Positions 1 to 11,140 of a stretch of DNA of 64,000 bases are shown one piece after another. The DNA is from Tricholoma matsutake (lineage: Eukaryota > Basidiomycota > Agaricomycetes > Agaricales > Tricholomataceae): contig AP026541.1 in the NCBI GenBank assembly GCA_026075535.2, forward strand, positions 434,001 to 498,000, written 5' to 3'. Each line of letters starts with the position of its first letter. Position 1 is the stretch's first letter. The position numbers and the translations under genes are program-made. The notes under the pieces are model-generated. The model was not told where the DNA came from and did no database searches. It was given only the letters and a program-made list of their open reading frames with translations.

Positions 1-33
1 CTAGTAACAACACCACCACCTGCAAACAAGCCA

Positions 34-868
34 ATGTGGGCCCAAACAATGCAGATCGTGTCATTTGGGCCCTACATGAGTTTTTTTTCATTTGCTTTTT
101 GTTTTTATAAACTAACTAACTTGTTTCTTTTGTTTTATAGGTTCTACTCTACTGGTAATGATGGCTGGATGCAAGACAACCCAACACACCCACCCCATGC
201 CTGCAAGCCCCTGCTCATAGGGTGGATCATGAGTGTGTGCAGTTGATGACAATGATGACAATGCTGCCTACCAGCACCAGGACCCCCAGAATGCAAAGCA
301 CTGGGGCCAATGACACACCACCTGCCTCCAGCCCCTTGAGCAACTGCTTGGGGGGTGGATCACAGGTGGAATGGTGCTGGTGATGATGGTGAACAGGGGA
401 CAACAGGGCAATGCCAACGCCAACATGGAACGATGGGAATCAACCCAGACCCGATGACACCCATGCCAGCCCCTTCCTCCCCATCCAAACGGGATGTGAG
501 GGTGTCAATAAAGGATAGGAGATGGCAGAGGGGTATTGGGAGACCTGCAGAGCAGGATACCCACCTCATCCCTCCCTTGCATGCCACATCACTGACCCCT
601 CCCCACTAGGAGACCTGCAAAACCAACAACACACCCACCCCATGCCTGCGAGCCTCTGCTCGCAGGGTGGATGAGTGGTGAGAGCCCATGCCAACGAGCA
701 CCTGCTCATTGGGTGGATGGCAGGTACACCAGGGCTATGACGACCACAGCACCCATCCCCATGCCTACGAGCCTCTGCTTGTAGGGTGGATGACAGGTGT
801 GGCTTGCTACGGTGACGGATGCATGCAAGGAGGGGTGGGCAATGACACCCACCCCAGACCGCATACCC
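34..868 (+). pseudogene. Cargo gene remnant with (A)CEPLLAGW-type peptide repeats, copy A
   Basis: The first exon-like stretch contains a GGGCCCAAA...TTTGGGCCC hairpin (38-72). A degenerate donor and T-rich tract with ACTAAC repeats follow, then an acceptor TTTTATAG at 132-139. The next part repeats a short peptide, once per hairpin: ACKPLLIGWI near 200, LEQLLGGWITG near 335, ACEPLLAGWM near 650, NEHLLIGWMAG near 690 and a sixth near 765. The frame is broken between repeats. Homologous exon-intron-exon arrangements occur at 11165-11805 and 15415-15625 on the minus strand. I do not know a function. It is transposon cargo, probably once a small spliced gene. Confidence 0.5.
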
Positions 869-880
869 CAACCCTCCCTC

Positions 881-1118
881 CCCCACATTTTGCATGGGGA
901 GGGGTCTTTCTTATTTTTAATTTATCTCTTCCCCCCCCCTCACACCAAATGTGAGGGGTATATATATTGTAGTACTTACGAATCCCCCCCTTGTGCTGAA
1001 TGCAAGGGGTTTAGTGTTTTATGTACATAGTAGTAATCTCCCCCCTCTCGCATCTTGCAAGAGGGTTTTTTTTGTTTATTATTATATTATACCCACTCCC
1101 TCTTGTCCTACACGAGGG
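881..1118 (+). repeat. Array of five C-rich hairpins, about 55 bp apart (copy A)
   Basis: Short inverted repeats start at 881, 936, 987, 1043 and 1098: CCCCA/TGGGG, CCCCTCAC/GTGAGGGG, CCCCTTG/CAAGGGG, CCCTCT-GC/GC-AGAGGG and CCCTC-TG/CA-GAGGG. Spacers are AT-rich. Stems differ between units but stay complementary. A second array lies at 15192-15387 in inverse orientation. Confidence 0.8.
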
Positions 1119-1211
1119 ATGTAGTTAATTAAAATTTTTTGATCTTAATTGTTTGAAAAATGCCTCCTCGAAGAATATGAAAAGTTGAGTCATAAATAAA
1201 CCTTATATTGA

Positions 1212-1310
1212 TCCCTAATAAGTCTCCTGTGGCTCAAGTGGTTGAGCGCACTTGTTTGGTTTGTCATGTGATTCCTTATTGTGAGGTCTTGAGTTCAATT
1301 CCTGCAGTAC
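1212..1310 (+). other. tRNA-derived segment with A and B boxes (copy A)
   Basis: An A-box-like TGGCTCAAGTGGTTGAGC and a B-box-like GAGTTCAATTCC are spaced as in a type II (long variable arm) tRNA. The acceptor stem is not closed, so this is a tRNA-derived promoter/head rather than a working tRNA gene. Copies occur at 15015-15100 (-) and 23212-23296 (-), each followed in its own direction by GACTCC repeats. Confidence 0.65.
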
Positions 1311-1401
1311 ACAAATTTATTTTGTGGGTGCTTTATGAAATTCACAAAGTCCAAAGTCCTTTGAGCTCAAGTCTAATTGACTTATCATTTGGTTGAAATG
1401 C

Positions 1402-1532
1402 ATTCCACTCAGACTCCAGTTGGACTCCAGTTGGACTCCAGTGGGGGATTGAACTCTACATGACTTAATGTAGTTCAATTGGACTCCACTCAGACTCCAC
1501 TTGGACTCCAGTCAGTCCGGTCGGAGTCCACT
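1402..1532 (+). repeat. GACTCC/GGACTCCA minisatellite (copy A)
   Basis: About nine imperfect 10-11-bp units around GGACTCCA(G/C)T lie between the tRNA-like segment and the element terminus. This is the same relative position as the much larger arrays in element B. Confidence 0.7.
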
Positions 1533-1559
1533 AGGACAGGTGGGGGACTGTAAAGTACT

Positions 1560-3261
1560 GCAATCAAAGACCATATTTCACTATGCATGCATTTTTTGCT
1601 CATAATTGAACTGTCTACTTTGCCACTCACGTGGTCAAGGTCTTTTATAACTTTAAAACATAAGTCTTCATCTCTTGTTGCAGGTTTTACTATCTCTCCA
1701 GATGACATACATTGTGCAATGTCTGCCAAAACATCTTGGTTGACATTTAGCAAATGTTCTGAAATGTCAGCAAATTTATTGGTATCTGCAACTAAAAAAG
1801 TACTAGTAGTTGTAGCTTTGATTTGCTCATGGCTAAATGCTACAAATGAGAATGCAATATGTTTTTGAAATTGTTTGTCATGGTACATCAATAAAAACTT
1901 CTTGTGAGCTTTGTCAGATAATCTGGTAGTACCAATTCCCCTCCAGTGATACCATGTACTACAAATGGGCAAAAGCCAGTTTGTACACCATCTTCCAGTG
2001 TTTGGTCAAATGTGCTAGTCCCTTCAGAGACTTTATTTATTTGAGCTTGTTTATATTCTACAGTTACTGGAGGTATGTCTTCTGGATATTTTTCAAGCTC
2101 ATCATATGAAATCCTCAAGTCAAAGTAACCTGAATGATTTAATTTCAACCATTCAAGTGCACAAGCCACAGCTTTTGTTTTTACTAGTGATGGAGTTCAT
2201 TGAAATTCCTCTCTAGTTGGTTTACAAGGTCCTGTAAATAAAACAGCTAGCACTTCATCTAAGTCTTCTATAGGAGGACACAAAATATTGTACACTTTGG
2301 CCACTGGTGATTCAAATGCAACTGCATGTGACACCATTTTATGGAGTCTGGATGATGCAATGTGAATAAAACACCCATTGACATGTACCTTTTGAATCAG
2401 TAGTTTTTCAATATACCTAAGGTCTTGAAGTTCTTCTGGTACTTCACCTAGCCACAGACCATTTACTAATGCATGATGAGGAATTTTACCTGAACATATG
2501 ACTTTTCGACAAAGATTGCAAACTTGATCACAATTACTAGCTAAGATCGGGCCAGTTAAATCTTCGATTTTTTTGCTTAATTTTTTCCTCTCCTTTCTTG
2601 TAACTCCCTCTGCATGTAATACATGCAGTTGATTAGTCAAAGATTTCAACTTTGTGAGTTCTGTTTGTGGTGTCAGTTGTCCACATACTGCACATCCACT
2701 TTCCTGTAAAACTTCATATGATGTTTCTGTACAAAATTCACTGATAATTTAGTGGCTGAGTTCAGGTTTCAAAGGCTCAGGAGGAAAGTGCTCATTATCT
2801 TCTGCATGAGATACATTGTATCTGTCTGAGCTGATATCGTGAGCCTCAGCTTTCTTTTCTTTTCTATTATGTTGTTGATGTTCTCGATGTGTTGTAGATC
2901 TTGTTGGTGTAACTTTAAAAACTGAGGTAAATAAGATACAGGCAATGCAATCATGGTAATCAAAATACACAGAAAGATCTTCTTTCTTGGTTCTTGTCTT
3001 AATTTTTATCCTGTGTATTTTGGCAAGTTCATAAATATGCTTGACACTCAAATATGGTACCAGATTAATTAATGGCACCTTTGCATGTATGTAGTTCTTA
3101 TTTACAGGATATGTATTTAAATTAATTTCATCCACATGGCATTCAAAATTGAGTTCTACACTTGCAACATTTTCAATGTTTGGAGTGTCTATCAAAAATG
3201 AGTCAATCATGTCCCATGAAATTACAGGCATTCTTCCACCTGCATAGCTGTTTATTGCCAT
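1560..3261 (-). pseudogene. Helitron helicase-like protein, N-terminal relic
   Basis: The minus-strand reading gives the order expected for basidiomycete Helitron proteins. There is a Cys motif (CNLCRK) followed by the ALVNGLWLGEVP-type block, a second block around ALEWLKLNHSGY, and then the Helitron-like N domain (LSDKAHKKFLLMYHD, FSHEQIKA, NDLDHV-like KDLDHV, SKKCMHSEIWSL). Breaks are a frameshift near 2755 and an in-frame TGA near 2195 where Arg is expected. A deletion near 1940 joins HGITGG to GIGTTRLSD. The C-terminal side is cut by element A. No Rep HxH or helicase domain remains, so it cannot encode rolling-circle transposition. The start ATG at 3261 may not be original. Confidence 0.8.
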
Positions 3262-4672
3262 TTAGTTTTCATAGATGTGGTACCTTTGTATATTTGGCAA
3301 CTGAAATAGCCTATAAATCAGTAATAAAATATTTTGAATTATGAACAACCAGTTCAGTAATTGGTGTTGTGATTGATACTTTAATTTCATCAAATGTAGT
3401 ATATGGCACTGAACCCATGTTGCTGTATGCTTGAACATCTGTCAGTTCAATAGACAGGCAAATAAGCCAGGTGATCTGAAAGAAGCTGCACTGTAATCAT
3501 GACATGATAACAGAAAACAACTCATACACGTCTGAATATCAAGCGCCCTCTGGCATGCATTTTCATGTCTTACACAAAACAAAAGAAGCATTCATTTTTG
3601 CATTTGGCTACAACATTGAGTTACCCAGAACCATGTAGCATAATAATTTGCCATTGTTTTCCTGATGGTTGACTGTATTTTATGATATCGGTACATCACA
3701 TTTGTGTGAGTGATTTGTGCAGACATTGATAAATGAGTCACAAGTTGCTTGTATTCAGAAATGTACCTGCAAGTAGGTTTGTACAGTAAAACTGTGTATA
3801 CAGGTTGTACAGATGTGTGTTCCTTTTCAATAAAACCTGTTGCATTATGAGAAATTCCCATGCAGTATCCACCAATTGTGGACAATTTTGACCAACACAA
3901 ATTAACATGGTAGTCAATTGCATTGGTAAAAGGTACAGCATACTGTCTTTTATACTGTTAAGAGAATAAGTGTGAGCTTAAAACAAACCATAAGCAAGTT
4001 ACCTCATACCTGGCTTTTTGTAGATCCTAGTTTAATGAATGCAGTTCTATAATTGTCCACAAAAATTGCACGAGAACTGCAAGTCTGGTTGACCTGCAAG
4101 TCATAATTGAATTGACAACCAAAATACTAGATGTTCAGCAAACATACTGATACAAATGTTGGAAATTCATTAAGTGATGACTTGAAATGTGCAGAGTTTT
4201 TTCTATGACCATTTGCTGCTCATGTATTTAATTTGCAACCAGTTGAAGAGTAGAATGTGCAACATTCACACAAAAGTGACACATTTGGATGAGCACATTG
4301 CACAGTTAAGACTGTACCATCATATTTGGTACTAATATCAAGCCATCAGCACTTCTTTATTTAGCCAATAAAGGGTAACACGTATGGATAAGTGCTAGCA
4401 TCTGAGAAGCATTGTGGCCCTGGTTCATTCAAGTGCCAAATTGCAATAACCAGCATGTATGCAAAACAAAAAATCAACCAGGGAGAGGATGCAATCATTG
4501 GGGGTGTGAGCAGCAGTGTAAAATGGTAGTGAACAAAGGCACAGTATAATAACCTAGATTGAAAAGGAGTCATTACTATAAGCAGAATGTTGTGACGCAG
4601 AATAAAAGAAAATCAATCAGATGTCAGTAAATGTAAGAGACATTAGCTACAGTCAAAGTAGGAAAATTATCC
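3262..4672. other. No recognisable gene
   Basis: Short minus-strand open stretches (3360-3470 and 3592-3941) run on from the Helitron side without motifs I recognise. The sequence is AT-rich and nearly CpG-free, like an old decayed element. Confidence 0.4.
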
Positions 4673-5812
4673 ATGGATTATATCCACAATGTTTGGGACA
4701 TGGATAATCATGATTATAGCAATAATCGCAGAATTGTTGAATCGCCTCTGAGCACTTTCTGGTCCTCAACTTGTGTCATCTATCTAGACTGCCAACAGGA
4801 GTGTGGATTTTGTGTTGGCATTGCATTTGAATTTGAGGAATATGTAATAGTGTTCCTAACACAAGATTTCTTGATTCAGGTACATGTCATGCATTTCTCA
4901 GCAAGCTGTATCAATTTACCATGTATTAGCCTGTGTGGACAACGTCATTTGATAACCTCTTGGCAAGTCCTCCAGATGTTTGTTCAGAATGGGTCTTGTT
5001 CCTGCAAGGTGTCGCCAACTGGATTCACACTTGATTGAAGGGAACACCCAATCCGCCAAGACAAAGTGGACTGGCCTGTGAAGAGATTTGCACACCTGGG
5101 ACTATCTGGAGTGGTATTGGTATATATACTGTCTGCGAACTGTTTTTTGATAGTGGTATGTGGTCTCATCATTGCTTCATTTGGGTTGCCCTTCCACTTA
5201 CTTATAGACAGGTCTATCACCCTTCCTAACAGAAGTAGAGGTGTTTGATTGTCCATCTTGCACTGCTCGCTTGTGTGCTGCCTTTTACTCATTTGCAAAG
5301 TGGTCTGTTGATGATCTATGGTAAATTGACCCTGTTCCCACTCAATTATGTGGAGCCTGTTTACTTCAATGACCTGTTTGTTTGTTTGTTAGGGCACTTC
5401 TTTTCCCCTGCATTCATCAGGATGAATTGGTACTTGCACCTACATTGCAGCAATGTCTCTCATACCAAGACTGGCTCCATGTGTATGCAAAGACCTGTAG
5501 CTGGTTCCCTCAACACATGGGGGCATTAGTTGACAACTACAAGGTAGGATCATGACTTCATACATTTGACCTAATATTCATTTGATACTTGCATAGGACA
5601 CATTGGCCCAACTTGGGGATTCCGAAGCCTTCTGGTATCATGATTCTGAGCCACTTTATGATGTTTTTGATCCTGAATTCATTTAGCTTGCCCTTGAGGG
5701 GTCTCTCACTACTGAAACACCAATGCTTGGTTTGGAAACAATGTCTGGTCCAGCTTTGGCTTTCCCAGTCATGGACATATGATTGATCCACTTACTGCAT
5801 TCTTTGAAGAAT
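4673..5812 (+). pseudogene. Spliced hypothetical gene relic with a CPSC motif
   Basis: I do not recognise the family. Plausible exons are separated by short fungal introns. One intron runs from GTACATGTC to CCATGTATTAG near 4880-4929, another from GTATGTGG to CTTATAG near 5157-5208, a third from GTAAATTG to TTGTTAG near 5320-5391, and a fourth ends in TTGCATAG near 5597. Splicing joins peptide stretches such as VWTSFDNLLASPPDVC, EVEVFDCPSCTARLCAAFYS and DTLAQLGDSEAFWYHDSEPL. Stops remain inside exons, several at likely former Arg codons. The start at 4673 is only the first ATG of the first open stretch. It could be TE cargo or a dead host gene. Confidence 0.45.
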
Positions 5813-5952
5813 GAGGTGTGTCACATTGTATCTTCTAATTTCTGTTCAAGCATTCCATGAGCTAGCTTATAACAAGCACAGCTTAAGCACTTACTTAAGG
5901 TGCCAAACAACTGACATCACATAAATATGTCTCTGCTGACACTTCCACCTTT

Positions 5953-6200
5953 CACAAGGCCAGCCTCATAATTCCTCCTTTCTGAAATATATTTAGAAAT
6001 TCTTTGTGAAATATTACATTTGAGACTAAATTTCTACAAACAGAAATTCAAAAAATTACTCATTAGAAATATTGATTTTCAAAGTATATTTCTACTGGGT
6101 AATTTTTTGAATTTCTGTCTGTAGAAATTTAGTCTCAAATATAATATTTCACAAAGAATTTCTAACTATATTTCAGAAAGGAGAAATTATGAGGGTGGCC
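5953..6200. mobile_element. Palindromic MITE, copy 1
   Basis: This is a near-perfect inverted repeat with arms of about 120 bp and almost no loop. It begins CACAAGGCCAGCCTCAT and ends in the complementary ATGAGGGTGGCC. Folded, it would make one long hairpin. It is a non-coding MITE or foldback element. The superfamily is not clear because no TSD is convincing. Confidence 0.75.
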
Positions 6201-6262
6201 CATCACAAAAGCCTCCAATGTGTCCAATCTGAGCTTCACATGGGTCATAGGTTGGCACACAA

Positions 6263-6515
6263 CACAAGGCCAGCCTCATAATTCCTCCTTTCTGAAATAT
6301 AGTTAGAAATTCTTTGTGAAATATTATATTTGAGACTAAATTTCTACAAACAGAAATTCAAAAAATTACCCATTAGAAATATTGATTTTCAAAGTATATT
6401 TCTAATGGGTAATTTTTTGAATTTCTGTTTGTAGAAATGTAGTCTCAAATATAATATTTCACAAAGAATTTCTAACTATATTTCAGAAAGGAGAAATTAT
6501 GAGGCTGGCCTTGTG
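6263..6515. mobile_element. Palindromic MITE, copy 2
   Basis: This is a second copy of the preceding palindrome, 62 bp downstream in the same register. The arms extend from CACAAGGCCAGCC to GGCTGGCCTTGTG and match each other almost base for base. The copies differ at few positions, which suggests recent duplication or homogenisation. Confidence 0.78.
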
Positions 6516-7046
6516 TTTTGAAACCATGATATTATGGCCTCAAATTGCTTTATTTTATATTATGTGGACTTCTCTGGTACAGGCAGTGGCAGCATCACCA
6601 GTGTTTAGCATAATGTGGTGAACTTTGAACTTTGAACACCTGACTACATTGATGAACTGAATTGATGACTAAGTCTGAGTTTGATTCAAAGTTTGTGTGG
6701 ATTAAGCATTGTTCAAAGGGCTTAATGAGCTTAAGGAGATATGGTGCTTAAGCTGACTTATACTTAAGCAAGCTGTGCATCTACATCTAAGGTTACTTAA
6801 GCAAATGTCCTATGGTGTAGCTACTGGGCTGCTCAAATACTGTGGCAATGCAATCATTATCCAAGGATCTCATGGAAAGGAATAGTATGTCTTCTTGTTG
6901 ATCATGATCGGCATATATAATATCTCACATCATTCATCTTACTATAGTGATGGAATGACCCAGCATTACTGACTGATGTGACTCTGTGAGCTCTTCTTGG
7001 GACTCATCAAAAAACTATGGGTAGATTGGGTCAATGAAAGGGTCCA
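6516..7046. other. No recognisable gene
   Basis: AT-rich, CpG-poor sequence. A CTTAAGC-rich patch at 6710-6800 partly mirrors 5865-5910 on the other side of the palindromes, perhaps the edges of a larger decayed element. Confidence 0.35.
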
Positions 7047-7633
7047 ATGACAAGTGCAGAAAAGTCAAAGGTGAAGAAACTAAAGAAAAAGGTTTATGAC
7101 CAACATTCTTCCTCCGGTTCTGCATATTCTACTCCTCCTTCTTCCAATCTAATGTCATCCTCTGATCAGCCAACCTCATCATCTCCACCATTAAAAAAAT
7201 GAAGGGTGAGTTACAACAAGCGACTTGCAATGCATGAAATAGAGAATAGTATAGAGATTGGTCAAGAGAGACATCAGTGTTCTTGTGTACTTTAGCTCCA
7301 TGACTTTGCACAAAAGGGTCTTGCCATGATCGACCATGAAGATGGCATCCAAGCATCATCATCTTCCTTGTCTTCTGCTACTGTAGGACTGCTCAGTGGT
7401 GTGGAAGATTTAGCCATTGATCTAGGATCTCCAAGCACCAATTTGATGCCACTGCACCCACCCACTCCAATTCCCACTCCTCCAAAGGCTGAGAGTAGCT
7501 CATTTACTCTTGTCATAGATCCATCAGTTGGTGATCCTTGGGCAACTGGTCACACTTACAAAAGTCTCTTGCATGTTTTGTTCCCCTCCTCTTGCATATG
7601 GACTACAACATCATTTAATCATTACATAGTTTG
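7047..7633 (+). pseudogene. Ser/Pro-rich hypothetical protein relic
   Basis: One frame starts MTSAEKSKVKKLKKKVYDQ, runs through Ser/Pro-rich sequence, meets a TGA at 7200 followed by RVSYNKRL, meets a TAG near 7300, and continues in the same frame to a stop at 7632. Lys/Arg-rich and Ser/Pro-rich segments suggest a disordered, possibly nuclear protein. I recognise no domain. Both internal stops sit where Arg is plausible. Confidence 0.4.
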
Positions 7634-7834
7634 ACATTCCATTGTATCTAGTTGATCTCCTCCATGTCATCCATCCCATTTCCTCCTATACCTCATATAT
7701 TAAATATCCCTTGCTTTAATTAGTAATATAGTTCTGTTTCTTGTCATAAGTATTATTAGTGTTTGGTACATGTCCACTTTCAGCATCATTATCCCAATCT
7801 ATGGTATTACCTAATACCTTCTGGAAGCAATGGC

Positions 7835-8270
7835 AGATTGTTGACTACAAAGCTATGAACATGATTGGCAACAGTTTTTGATGCAAGGGTGGAAAGAATT
7901 TGATACTGGGAAATATGATTGTTGTGAAAGTGAAGAATGGGCACAGGAACTTGATAATTGTTTTGATAATTTGCAATTTCTCCCTCAAAGATTGGATGGT
8001 GGTCACAGATGCGCTTGACAAGTGCATGAATTGTGGGAGTATGATAAACACATTTGAGGTGATTGCCAACAGAATCCCAAGTATGATCCAAGAAAATGGC
8101 AGACCCAAACTTTCCTCATGATGATGACTTTGGCATGCTTTCAGAATGTGGTTAGTAGGGCTTTGATTCTGTTGTTGAGAATATTGCGATGACTTGTGCA
8201 CACTCCTGTAAGGTTGCATTGGTGATAGATATCTTGATGGTTGTATTTTCATCCTGCCTCGATATCAACT
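7835..8270 (+). pseudogene. Hypothetical protein relic, possibly the same gene as the previous one
   Basis: A plus-strand frame reads QQFLMQGWKEFDTGKYD, then WAQELDNCFDNLQFLPQRLD and WEYDKHI-GDCQQNPKYD, broken by TGA codons at likely Arg positions. The composition is that of a helical cytoplasmic or nuclear protein. No family was recognised. It may be a later exon of the upstream relic. Confidence 0.35.
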
Positions 8271-8623
8271 TGATATAATCTGATTTTTATTTTTTTCCAT
8301 GATTCTATTTCCACAACAAAAACTCTATTCCATAAATATCTAACTGCCCTAGGTTTTGCCCATGTGCTAACCATGAGCCACTCATGCCTTGCATCACAGT
8401 TATCTCGGAAAAATCAAAGTGCAAATGTCAAAATGTACCATGGCTGAACACAAGGGGGTGTCATGTGGTCAAATTACCATATAGGGATGGTTAGTTAGTC
8501 CAGCCCTCGAGCTGTTAAAAAAAAAGAATTAGGTAGCATAATTTTGTGCCAGAGGGACACTGACAATCTCACAAACACAGAGACACTAACATGGCAGATA
8601 CTGTACTATTCTAACACCATATT
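8271..8623. other. No recognisable gene
   Basis: Intergenic sequence with an A-rich run at 8518-8525 and no open frame or repeat of note. It is the flank of the LTR that follows. Confidence 0.35.
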
Positions 8624-8852
8624 TGTGTAAGCTTACCTCCGATAGAGTTAAGCTTCACTAAGTCACATGGGACAGAACAGGACCAGGATATATATGAAAG
8701 CGAGAGGATACAGGGAATACAGCAGTGAATGGATGTGAACATAAGTGGGAGAAAAAGGGGAGGAGGAAGATGATCTCGAGTTGGTGAGTATATATGGGGG
8801 AAAGTGACAGCTGTGCAAATATGTATAAAGGATGAGTAAGCCCAGGATTACA
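8624..8852 (-). repeat. 3' LTR of a truncated chromovirus
   Basis: Read on the minus strand, a polypurine tract (AAAGGGGGGAGGG) is followed at once by TGTAATCCTGGGC, the expected LTR start. The other end reads TGTGTAAGC on the plus strand, so the unit is bounded by TG and CA. It is about 229 bp and holds a TATATATA-type promoter core near 8795. No second LTR is visible. Confidence 0.65.
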
Positions 8853-9012
8853 CCCTCCCCCCCTTTGAAACATTTGCAACATCTGCCAGTCAACCAGAGA
8901 GAGAAAAAATGTAAGAAGGTACCATAAAACTGCTCATCGGGTGCGTTAAAAACCCCTCAGGGAAAAGCTACTGGCAGCAGGGACATGAAGAAGGTGAACT
9001 GCACATACACCC

Positions 9013-9773
9013 TCACCGTGTTCCTGCCAGCCACTCATTGAGCATGGCGTTGTCCACGAGTTCCGAGCCCGCAAGCCATTCGTCCTCTCCTGGGCCATAA
9101 CCAAGCCAACACATGAGGTATTGCATGCCTCATCCACGTTTGCGAGCCTCAATGATCTTGTTGACATAGTATTCTTGTGCACCATCTTCCGTGATGATGG
9201 CACTGGGGCAAGCTAGTTTGTGGGAAGGGAATAGATTGCAGTCATTTTCATTGTACGGCAGTACTTCCAAGGTGTGGTATGTTGGGTATAATTTAGACGA
9301 GGGAGGGAGGTTGATGGTTATGGTGGAGGAGTCGTTGTTGATGTCTGTGATAACATATGGGCCGTCGAACCTAGGCATGAATTTAGCGACGCGCTTCTCA
9401 CCTTTGGCAGTGTATTGTTGTCACCGATTTTTTGTAAATAGCATTATATGGTCTCCGATGTCGAGTTTGAAATCAGCGTTCCATGCTTCATTTGCATATG
9501 TGGCTTGTGATACTTTTGCCTTCAGTAGGCTGTCTTGTGCCTCCCGCACATCCATTTGAAGTCTGTCAATCAATTCCTGGGCCTGTTGGTTCTTGGGCAG
9601 AGTTGGTACAATTGGCACAATTGGTGTGATTAAGGGCGGTATTAGTCGAGGGCTTTGGCCCATCCATAGTTGAAATGGTGAGAATCCCGTGGATTTGTTG
9701 ATGGTGTTCATAAGGTCAAAATGCATGCATGGTAGTGCCCGCACCCATCCTTTCTGGTTTTGGCCGACGTGAT
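9013..9773 (-). pseudogene. Chromovirus (Ty3/gypsy) integrase C-terminus with chromodomain
   Basis: The minus strand encodes the end of an integrase (ALRYHVGQNQKGWVRALP, FDLMNTINKSTGFSPF) and a linker rich in Gln/Ala. A PRFDGPYVITDINND-type domain and a chromodomain follow (IIEARKRG...YLMCWLGYG...EWLAGSELV). One frameshift near 9130 separates the two reading stretches, and a stop follows at 9013. Everything upstream of the integrase tail is missing, and the break abuts a pogo-like transposase fragment. Chromodomains of this kind direct integration to chromatin. Here it is only a relic. Confidence 0.8.
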
Positions 9774-9775
9774 AC

Positions 9776-10588
9776 CGGAGTGCCTGGTTCAAGAAAAGTG
9801 GTCTCTGGCCCATCGATAGGACCATCTTCTCAGACAATGATTTTGCACCCAGCATTCCTTATTTCACAGAAGCCTGGGATTTCCCACAAGCACCTGAGAT
9901 CATGCAGTTGCCACCACTGGATGCAGATCTGCACCTTGATGAGTGATTCAGACTCGGACCCTGACAGTGATTCTGATGATGAATCTGATTCAGAACCTCA
10001 AGAATTACATGGAGCATCATGCTCACATCCCATGGTTGAAGGGTTCCATTCTCCAACTGCATTGTCATCTACATCAGCTCCCGGTCCCTCCACCATGCCA
10101 CTTGCAATGGAACCCCACACCTCTCCCAATGACACACCACCACCACCACCACCACCACCTGAAGTCTCTCCCATTCCCACAACCCAATTCTATCATGATC
10201 CTGTCCTTTTCACATGAATTTCCCAGCTCGAGTCCAATATGGCAGTGCTCCAAGGCCACATCAAGATGGTTGAGCTCAAGCTACAAAACGAGAAGCACAA
10301 AAATAACAAATGGGCCAACAAACCAAGCAAGCAGCAGAAGCTTAATGTGGAGGCACGAGGTTTGACATCAATGGAGGGCAAATGGTTAGTGGTAGAGAAG
10401 GATGCAGAGTGAAAGATGAAGGAACAGAAGAAGAAGGATGCAGCAGCACAACAAAAGCAGAAAGAGAATGACAGGGAGCAGCAGCGTTGAGCACATGCAC
10501 CCAATGCACCTTTTACAGGTTCCCTCCCTTCAAAGAGCAAGCTGGATTTGCAGGAGATTGTGGGCATGCTGTCCCTCCCAGAGGATGG
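9776..10588 (+). pseudogene. pogo/DDE_1-like transposase C-terminal region with SAP motif, part 1
   Basis: The reading begins AWFKKSGLWPIDRTIFSDND, matching the FRK-G-P-(N/D) block found just after the catalytic core of pogo-class (DDE_1) transposases. An acidic Asp/Ser run follows near 9945-9990, then a Pro run (10137-10160), a Lys-rich coiled segment, and the start of a SAP-like DNA-binding motif (KLDLQEIVGMLSLPEDG) at the 3' edge. Two in-frame TGA codons (near 10411 and 10487) replace expected Arg. The N-terminal DDE core is lost at the chromovirus junction. The frame resumes at 21216, beyond the inserted gypsy element. Confidence 0.65.
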
Positions 10589-10926
10589 TGGAGATGGCCC
10601 AACTACTGACTTCAGACCGTGAGGATGAACAAAGTGGTGAGATCTGTTCTTCTGCTGGGTCCCTGTCCTCTAATCTACATGAACCTGACTAATCTGCTAA
10701 TGCTGCTGCCACACAGGGCCAAACAAGCCATTGAACATAGTGCTTTGAGGTCCAGTCCAGTCCGGTTTTTTTGCCCTTTCAGGACTTAACCAAGACCGGA
10801 CCAGTCTATTATATTTCACAAGTCTAAACAAAACCAAACTGGACCCTAAAGGACCAGTCCACTATGGTTAAGACCAAACCCAGTTTGAACCAGTCATTAC
10901 TACTTTAAATCAACCTTGAAACATAC

Positions 10927-11135
10927 ATAATGAACTATCAAAAAACAAATGAAACAAAAAAAACAAACAAAACAAAAAAACAAACAAACAAAACAAATAA
11001 AACAAACAAGAACAAACAAAACAAAAAAAAGAACAAACAAAATAAAAAAAGAATGAACAAAACAAAAAAAAGAACAGAACAATAAAAAAAGAACAAATGA
11101 AACAAAAAAAGAAAGAAAAAAAGATTGAAGTAAAA
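10927..11135. repeat. (AAACAA)n-like low-complexity tract
   Basis: About 200 bp of A-rich sequence with regular C or G interruptions. Read on the minus strand it gives spurious Phe/Cys-rich open frames. Confidence 0.85.
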
Positions 11136-11140
11136 AAACC

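Larger units (their letters stand above)
1..1557 (+). mobile_element. Composite Mutator-like element A, right part (left end outside window)
   Basis: In order it holds a GGGCCC hairpin, an intron-like tract, peptide-repeat hairpins, an array of C-rich hairpins, a tRNA-like segment, GACTCC-type repeats and a terminus reading GTGGGGGACTGTAAAGTACTG minus its last base. The same order in the opposite orientation forms the left half of element B (14401-16250), whose ends and 10-bp TSD are clear. The terminus here matches that of B with few changes. Its right edge falls inside a Helitron reading frame, which ends abruptly at 1557-1570. The element is therefore probably a second copy of the B family. 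The left terminus is not in the window, so the TSD cannot be checked. Confidence 0.65.

Noticed and set aside
5860..6800. A larger element bounded by CTTAAGC-rich inverse sequences around the two palindromes
   Set aside because: The inverse match is short and gapped and no target duplication is visible.
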